Origin: Chlorobium sp. N1
Lineage (GTDB): Bacteria > Bacteroidota > Chlorobiia > Chlorobiales > Chlorobiaceae
Direction of reading: 5' to 3'
DNA length: 64,000 nt
NCBI RefSeq assembly: GCF_004332115.1
Contig: NZ_SJPA01000002.1
Span: forward strand, 62,001-126,000
Shown: in pieces, positions 59,408 through 64,000 of the stretch
Layout: each line of letters begins with the position of its first letter
Numbering within the stretch: the stretch's first letter is position 1
Notes under the pieces: model-generated
Database searches by the model: none
Seen by the model: only the letters and a program-made list of their open reading frames with translations
What the model was told of the DNA's origin: nothing
Translations under genes and position numbers: made by a program

Positions 59408-60691
59408 TTATCCGTCCTGTTCCGAACGGAGCGCCAGCCAGAGCTCGCGGAGCGCCGCTTCGGTAAAACGGTGCTTGTTCTGGAGACGGTCGCCGTGGGT
59501 TCGGATGGTGCGGACCTCGACCCTCGGATCCCCGCCCGCAGTCGTGCGGGCGAGCGCCAGGCAGAGCGTGCCGACGGGCTTCCCGGGGCTGCCGCCCCCC
59601 GGGCCGGCGATGCCGGTGGTGGCCAGTGCGAAGGAGGTGCCGGCGTGGCGGAGACAGCCGAGCGCCATGGCGGAGGCGACCTCCTCGCTCACCGCGCCGT
59701 GCCGCTCGATGAGCTCCCGCCCGACCGAGAGCAGCTCCTCCTTGGCCCGGTTGCTGTAGACGACGTAGCCGCGCATGAAGGGAACCGACGAGCCGGCGAC
59801 ATCGGTCAGGCGGTTCGAGATCTGCCCTCCCGTGCAGGACTCGGCGACCGAAAGCGTCAGGCCGCGCTCCGAGAGGAGCCGGACGATGGTCCCTTCGAGG
59901 CTCGCCTCGCCGACGGCGAACACATAGGCTCCGACCCTTCCGCAGATGGCGTCCACCACGGCGGCGTTATCCCGACCTGCCAGAGCGGCATCGGCGGCGA
60001 TGGAACTGACCATGAGGTCGACGCCCGCCCCGTGCGGCAGGTAGGCGAGCGTCGTGCCCTCCGGCAGCGACTCCTCGATGTCGGGGATCATTTCGGCGAG
60101 CGTCGACTCGCCGACGCCGGTGGTCTTTATCGGGGTGTGGACGATGGCCGTACGGCTGAGGCCGCGGAGCCACGGCAGGACCGTGAGCTCCATCATCGCC
60201 TCCATCTCCACCGGTACGCCGGGCATCAGGACCAGATGGCTGCCGCCGAAGCGCTCGCCGCAGGGGACGATCATGCCGGCCGCCGTGCCGCGGGTGTTGG
60301 GGATGGCCGTGGAACCTTCGAGCACCATGGCCTGGCCTTCCATCAGCTCGTTCATCGTCCGGCCATGGGCCGCAACCCGGCGCTCCACCTCCCGAAGGGC
60401 GTCCCTGTCGAGCCGGAGCCCGAGCCCCAGGAGCTCCTCTGCGGCCCGTCGGGTGCGGTCGTCCCTCGTGGGGCCGAGCCCCCCGGTGACGAGTACCACG
60501 TCGGCGCGGCCGAGCGCCTCCCGAAAGACCGAGGCCATCTCGCCCTCGTAGTCGGAGCAGGCCGTGACGCGCACGACCGGCACGCCGACCGAGCCGAGGA
60601 CGCGGGCGATGAAGGAGGCGTTGGTGTTGACCCGCTGGCCCTTGAGCAGCTCGTCGCCCACCGAAACGATTTCGGCCCGGAGCGAGAGCAC
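59408..60691 (-). CDS. cinA: CinA-family protein (competence/damage-inducible; nicotinamide nucleotide amidohydrolase)
   Basis: 427 residues from GTG 60691; a TTG at 60703 would add four residues and overlap the thrA stop by 8 bases. The N-terminal molybdopterin-binding (MoCF/COG1058) domain starts LRAEIVSVGDELLKGQ and contains VTGGLGPTRDDRTRRA. The C-terminal CinA domain has SVAESCTGGQISNRLTDVAGSS and GIAGPGGGSPGKPVGT, the NMN deamidase active-site blocks. It recycles pyridine nucleotides. It is coupled to thrA by overlap. Confidence 0.93.
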   Translation of the reverse strand: MLSLRAEIVSVGDELLKGQRVNTNASFIARVLGSVGVPVVRVTACSDYEGEMASVFREALGRADVVLVTGGLGPTRDDRTRRAAEELLGLGLRLDRDALREVERRVAAHGRTMNELMEGQAMVLEGSTAIPNTRGTAAGMIVPCGERFGGSHLVLMPGVPVEMEAMMELTVLPWLRGLSRTAIVHTPIKTTGVGESTLAEMIPDIEESLPEGTTLAYLPHGAGVDLMVSSIAADAALAGRDNAAVVDAICGRVGAYVFAVGEASLEGTIVRLLSERGLTLSVAESCTGGQISNRLTDVAGSSVPFMRGYVVYSNRAKEELLSVGRELIERHGAVSEEVASAMALGCLRHAGTSFALATTGIAGPGGGSPGKPVGTLCLALARTTAGGDPRVEVRTIRTHGDRLQNKHRFTEAALRELWLALRSEQDG

Positions 60692-60695
60692 GCGC

Positions 60696-63155
60696 TCAGA
60701 CAAGGTAGCCGGCGATGCGCAGGATGTCGGCGAAGACGCCGCCCGCGGTGACCTCGCCGCCCGCACCGGGGCCCTTGACGACGAGCGGGGTCTGGAGGTA
60801 CCGGTCGGTGGTGAAGACCACCATGTTCTCCGATCCGTTCAGCCCGGCAAGGGGGCTTTCGAGCGGCACCTGCTTGACGCCGATCGAGGCCTTCCCGTCA
60901 CGTATCTCGCCGGCGAACGAGATGGTCATCCCGTTCCTGCCGGCCTCCTCGATAGCCCTGGCGTAGCTCTCGTCGACCATTTCCAGCCGTTCGAGGAATG
61001 TGTCGACCGGCATCTCCCCCCGCAGCTCCTCGGGCACCAGGTTCTCGCACTCCACCTGGTCGTACTCGAGCTCGAAACCGAGCTCGCGGCCGAGGATGAG
61101 GAACTTGCGCGCGAAGTCCGCTCCCGACAGGTCGTCGCGGGGGTCCGGCTCGGTGTAGCCCGCCAGGCGCGCGCTATTGACGATCTCACTGAACCGTCCG
61201 CCCTTGCGCAGTTCGTTGAAAATGAAACTGAGCGTGCCGGAGAGGACCCCCTCGATGCTCCGGATACGGTCGCCGCTGCTCTTGAGGTCCCCGAGGGTGT
61301 TGATGATCGGCAGGCCGGCGCCGACGTTGGTCTCGTACAGGAAACGGGCGTTGCTCGAGCGCCGGGCGTCGCGGATGGCCCGGTAGAGCGGCCAGGGACC
61401 GGCCATGCCGAGCTTGTTGGCGGTGGCGATGGAGATGTCGGAGCGCAGCAGCTCGGGATAGCGGGCCGCAACGTCCGCGCTTGCGGTGCAGTCGACGAAG
61501 ATGGTGTTGTGGAGGTTCTTCTCCCTGATGAAGCGCAGGTACCCTTCGATCCCCTCGTAGCTGCCGCGCGGGCGGAGCGCCTCCTGCCATCCCTCGAGGT
61601 CGAGCCCGTCGGGGTCGAAGGCGATGCTGCGGGTGTTGGCCACGGCGGCCACCACGACGTCGAGCCCGTCGGCCTCCTGCAGTTCGCGGCGATGGCGTCC
61701 GATCTGGCCGATCAGGCTTGTGGCGATCGTGCCGGTGCCGGCGATGAACACGTGCACCCGACGGCGGGAGAGGAAGAAGGATTCATGGATGCAGTTGAGC
61801 GCCTTGTCCTCCTGGTGGCTCTCCAGGACGAAGGAGATGTTCATCTCGTTGACCCCCTGGGCCACGGCGATGACGTTGATGCCGTTCTTGCCGAGGGTCT
61901 CGAACAGCTTGGCCGACACGCCGGGATGGCCCGACATGTTGTTGCCGACGACGGCGATCATGGCAAGGTCGCGGCGCACTGCGACGGCATCGATCTGGCG
62001 GGCGGCGATTTCCGCCCCGAACTCGTCGTCGAGCACGAACCGGGCCTCCTCGGCCTGCTGCGGCGCGACGGCCAGGCTGATCGACTGCTCCGATGAGGCC
62101 TGCGAGATGAAGATGACGTTGATGCGATGCCGGGCGAGGCGGGTGAAGAGGCGGGAGGCGATGCCCGGCACGCCGACCATGCCGCTGCCCGAAAGGTTGA
62201 GCAGCACCACCGAGTTGATGGAGGTGAGCCCGGTGACCGGCAGGGCAAGGCCGTCGTCCGGACGCCGGTCGCGCTCGATCCTCGTGCCTTCGGCCCCGGG
62301 GTTGAACGAGTTCTTGATGAGGATCGGTATCGATGCTTTCATCGCCGGCTGCACGGCGAGCGGATGGAGGATCTTCGCCCCCGCATGGGAAAGCTCCATG
62401 GCCTCCGCGTAACTGACGAAGGGAAGCACCCGCGCGTCGGGCACCCGGTTCGGGTCGGCGCTGAAGAACCCGTCGACATGGGTCCAGATCCAGATCTCCC
62501 CGGCGCCGAGCGCGGAGCCGAGAACGGAAGCGGTGTAGTCCGATCCGCCGCGCCCGAGCGTGGTCACCGAGCCGTCCGCGGCTGCGGCGATGTAGCCGGT
62601 CACGACCGGAAGCGACGGCTCCGTCGAAAGGCGGAGACCGATGCGCTCACGGCTCGCCGCTTCGTCGAGGCGGGCATCGGGATAGACGGCGTCGGTAACA
62701 ATCAGCTCGCGGCCGTCGACATAGACCGCCGGCACGCCGGAGGCGCTGAGCCACGCGGCGACGATGCGCGTCGAGAGGCGTTCCCCGAAGCTCTGGACGA
62801 GCGCCGAGCTCTTTGCGGAGAGCTCGCGGAGGAGAAAGATCCCGTGCAGGACGTCGTGCAGCTCAAGGAGCTCACGGCGAAGCACCGCATCGAGCTCCTC
62901 GAGCGCCGGACCCTCAAGCAGCTCGCGGGCGACCGAGAGATGGCGCTCGGCCAGTTCCTCGCCGGCAGCCACATAGCCGCCGTCCCCGCCGCAGGCCCTC
63001 CGGGCCGCCTCGAGCAGGCGGTCGGTCACCCCCTCCATGGCGGAGATGACGATGACGAGGCGCTCATCTTCGAGCGCCCGGCTGATGATCGACGAAACGT
63101 TCCTGATACGCTCGGCCGTACCGAGGGAGCTCCCCCCGAACTTGAATATTTTCAT
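60696..63155 (-). CDS. thrA: Bifunctional aspartokinase / homoserine dehydrogenase
   Basis: 819 residues, the usual length of the fused enzyme. The aspartokinase domain starts MKIFKFGGSSLGTAERI and has the GRGGSDYTA block. Two ACT domains (about residues 310-460) bind threonine for feedback control. The homoserine dehydrogenase domain opens with the NAD(P) motif VFIAGTGTIATSLIGQIG (about 470) and has the GVLSGTLSFIFNEL and DPRDDLSGADFARK signature. It feeds threonine, methionine and isoleucine synthesis. It has its own promoter region and is followed by cinA. Confidence 0.97.
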   Translation of the reverse strand: MKIFKFGGSSLGTAERIRNVSSIISRALEDERLVIVISAMEGVTDRLLEAARRACGGDGGYVAAGEELAERHLSVARELLEGPALEELDAVLRRELLELHDVLHGIFLLRELSAKSSALVQSFGERLSTRIVAAWLSASGVPAVYVDGRELIVTDAVYPDARLDEAASRERIGLRLSTEPSLPVVTGYIAAAADGSVTTLGRGGSDYTASVLGSALGAGEIWIWTHVDGFFSADPNRVPDARVLPFVSYAEAMELSHAGAKILHPLAVQPAMKASIPILIKNSFNPGAEGTRIERDRRPDDGLALPVTGLTSINSVVLLNLSGSGMVGVPGIASRLFTRLARHRINVIFISQASSEQSISLAVAPQQAEEARFVLDDEFGAEIAARQIDAVAVRRDLAMIAVVGNNMSGHPGVSAKLFETLGKNGINVIAVAQGVNEMNISFVLESHQEDKALNCIHESFFLSRRRVHVFIAGTGTIATSLIGQIGRHRRELQEADGLDVVVAAVANTRSIAFDPDGLDLEGWQEALRPRGSYEGIEGYLRFIREKNLHNTIFVDCTASADVAARYPELLRSDISIATANKLGMAGPWPLYRAIRDARRSSNARFLYETNVGAGLPIINTLGDLKSSGDRIRSIEGVLSGTLSFIFNELRKGGRFSEIVNSARLAGYTEPDPRDDLSGADFARKFLILGRELGFELEYDQVECENLVPEELRGEMPVDTFLERLEMVDESYARAIEEAGRNGMTISFAGEIRDGKASIGVKQVPLESPLAGLNGSENMVVFTTDRYLQTPLVVKGPGAGGEVTAGGVFADILRIAGYLV

Positions 63156-63270
63156 GTACCCTCGAGTAGCTAGGTATTAAAGACTCCGTGGAATTTCATC
63201 CATTGAGCGTTAAAATGCAAATCAGGGGGCCGATTGAGGGCGGCGCCCCGCCGGAAAGCCGTTCCGCCGC

Positions 63271-63301
63271 AAAAAAAAAGCGCCCGTTGCAGGGCGCTTT
63301 T
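63271..63301 (-). terminator. Terminator downstream of atpG
   Basis: Stem AAAGCGCCC / GGGCGCTTT (63278-63286 and 63292-63300, partly sliding) with nine A residues on the left, i.e. nine T leftward. It is located 25 bases after the atpG stop. Confidence 0.9.
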
Positions 63302-63325
63302 GCGTTGTTCTCCAACGGAGAGCAA

Positions 63326-64000
63326 TCAGTTCGAAAGTGCATCGGCGCCACCGACGATCTCGCTCAGCTCCTTGGTGATCGCCGCCTGGCGGGCACGGTT
63401 GTAGCTAATGTTGAGCGTGCGGAGAAGCTCCTTGGCATTCTCGGTCGCCGAATCCATGGCGGTCATCCTTGCAGCCTGCTCGGCGGCGTTGGACTCGAGC
63501 ATCATCCTCCACACCTGGGTGTTGAGGTGCTTCGGTACCAGCTCCTCGATGATGGCTTCCGGAGAGGGCTCGTAGATGTAGTCGCCGCCTTCCTGTACCG
63601 GGCCTTCGCTCTTTATCGGGAGCAACTGCTCGGCCTTCAGGTTCGGGGCGATCACCGACTTGAACTCGTTGTAGACCACGATGACGCGGTCGACCTCGCC
63701 CTTCACGTACATCGACGAGGCGGTCTCGGCGATTTCGCGGGCAGTCGAGAAGTCCAGGTTCTGGAACACGGCCGGGTACCCTTTCAGGATGTTGTAGCCG
63801 CGCTTGCGGAAGAAATCGAAGCCGCGCGTTCCGGCGCAGATCATCTGGACGTTGCCGGCCGCATGGGCAGAAGCAAACTCCTCATGGATCGTGCGCTGGG
63901 CAAGCTTGATGATGTTCGTATTGAAAGCGCCGCAGAGCCCCCTGTCGGAGGTGACGAGCACCACCAGGACCTTCGAGGTCTCTGCACGGTCGGCGAGGAG
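63326..64000 (-). CDS. atpG: ATP synthase gamma subunit (partial, N-terminus outside window)
   Basis: 224 C-terminal residues; the frame continues rightward past 64000 ([30 protein letters not shown]). Signature blocks are [10 protein letters not shown] (Rossmann-like core) and the C-terminal helix [44 protein letters not shown], the gamma-subunit signature that forms the rotor shaft. It is part of F1 on the cytoplasmic membrane. It ends at a strong terminator, so it is the last gene of its operon; atpA would be expected immediately to the right. Confidence 0.98.
   Translation of the reverse strand, partial: LLADRAETSKVLVVLVTSDRGLCGAFNTNIIKLAQRTIHEEFASAHAAGNVQMICAGTRGFDFFRKRGYNILKGYPAVFQNLDFSTAREIAETASSMYVKGEVDRVIVVYNEFKSVIAPNLKAEQLLPIKSEGPVQEGGDYIYEPSPEAIIEELVPKHLNTQVWRMMLESNAAEQAARMTAMDSATENAKELLRTLNISYNRARQAAITKELSEIVGGADALSN

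Overview
The window comes from a green sulfur bacterium (Chlorobiaceae). The decisive evidence is pscA and pscB, which encode the homodimeric P840 photosystem I-type reaction-centre core and its iron-sulfur subunit. This is supported by a 2-oxoglutarate:ferredoxin oxidoreductase (korAB) of the reductive TCA cycle, a rubredoxin, a long-form IspG and a carotenoid desaturase-like enzyme. The DNA is GC-rich with strong C/G wobble bias, which creates many long false antisense reading frames. A Chlorobium/Pelodictyon/Chlorobaculum-type genome fits; the species cannot be settled from the sequence alone.

Layout. 1-7.4 kb: partial epimerase-like gene, metallo-beta-lactamase-fold protein, secreted START-like protein, CWC zinc protein, glycerol kinase, an AAA ATPase preceded by striking inverted repeats, a CrtI-like FAD enzyme with a GyrI-like partner, and tRNA-Pro. 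7.4-7.8 kb: non-coding stretch with DnaA-box-like sites. 7.8-15.4 kb: DedA protein, alpha/beta hydrolase, class A penicillin-binding protein, guaA, a TSUP permease and serB. 15.4-21.4 kb: polytopic membrane protein, two paralogous 2x[4Fe-4S] ferredoxins, a pyridine-nucleotide disulfide reductase and alaS. 21.6-25.4 kb: small Cys protein, korA, korB and a DUF2442 protein. 25.5-29.6 kb: accA, HU, efp, accB and accC. 29.6-31.3 kb: an apparent insertion carrying a frameshifted AbiEi-like/Fic fusion gene.

31.3-43.4 kb is the transcription/translation super-cluster, read leftward: tRNA-Thr(UGU), tRNA-Tyr, tRNA-Thr(GGU), tRNA-Trp, secE, nusG, rplK, rplA, rplJ, rplL, rpoB, rpoC. 43.5-48.1 kb: SDR dehydrogenase, ispG, FtsB-like protein and enolase. 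48.3-51.2 kb: an EF-G-like GTPase and a family-2 glycosyltransferase. 51.3-54.3 kb: the pscA-pscB operon. 54.7-57.4 kb: dapF, rubredoxin, mtgA, a small cytochrome c and tRNA-Arg. 57.4-63.2 kb: mutL, cinA and the fused thrA. The right edge cuts atpG.

Together these genes cover light-driven ferredoxin reduction (PscA/PscB), ferredoxin-dependent CO2 fixation (KorAB), fatty-acid initiation (AccABC), isoprenoid and carotenoid synthesis, peptidoglycan synthesis, amino-acid and nucleotide synthesis, and core gene expression. The most unusual items are the AbiEi-Fic fusion with a one-base frameshift and operator-like direct repeats, an EF-P with Asn at the loop tip, a strong hairpin between pscA and pscB, the Cys-rich protein before korAB, and recurring Bacteroidetes-style promoter boxes. 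I saw no CRISPR array, insertion sequence, prophage or rRNA gene.
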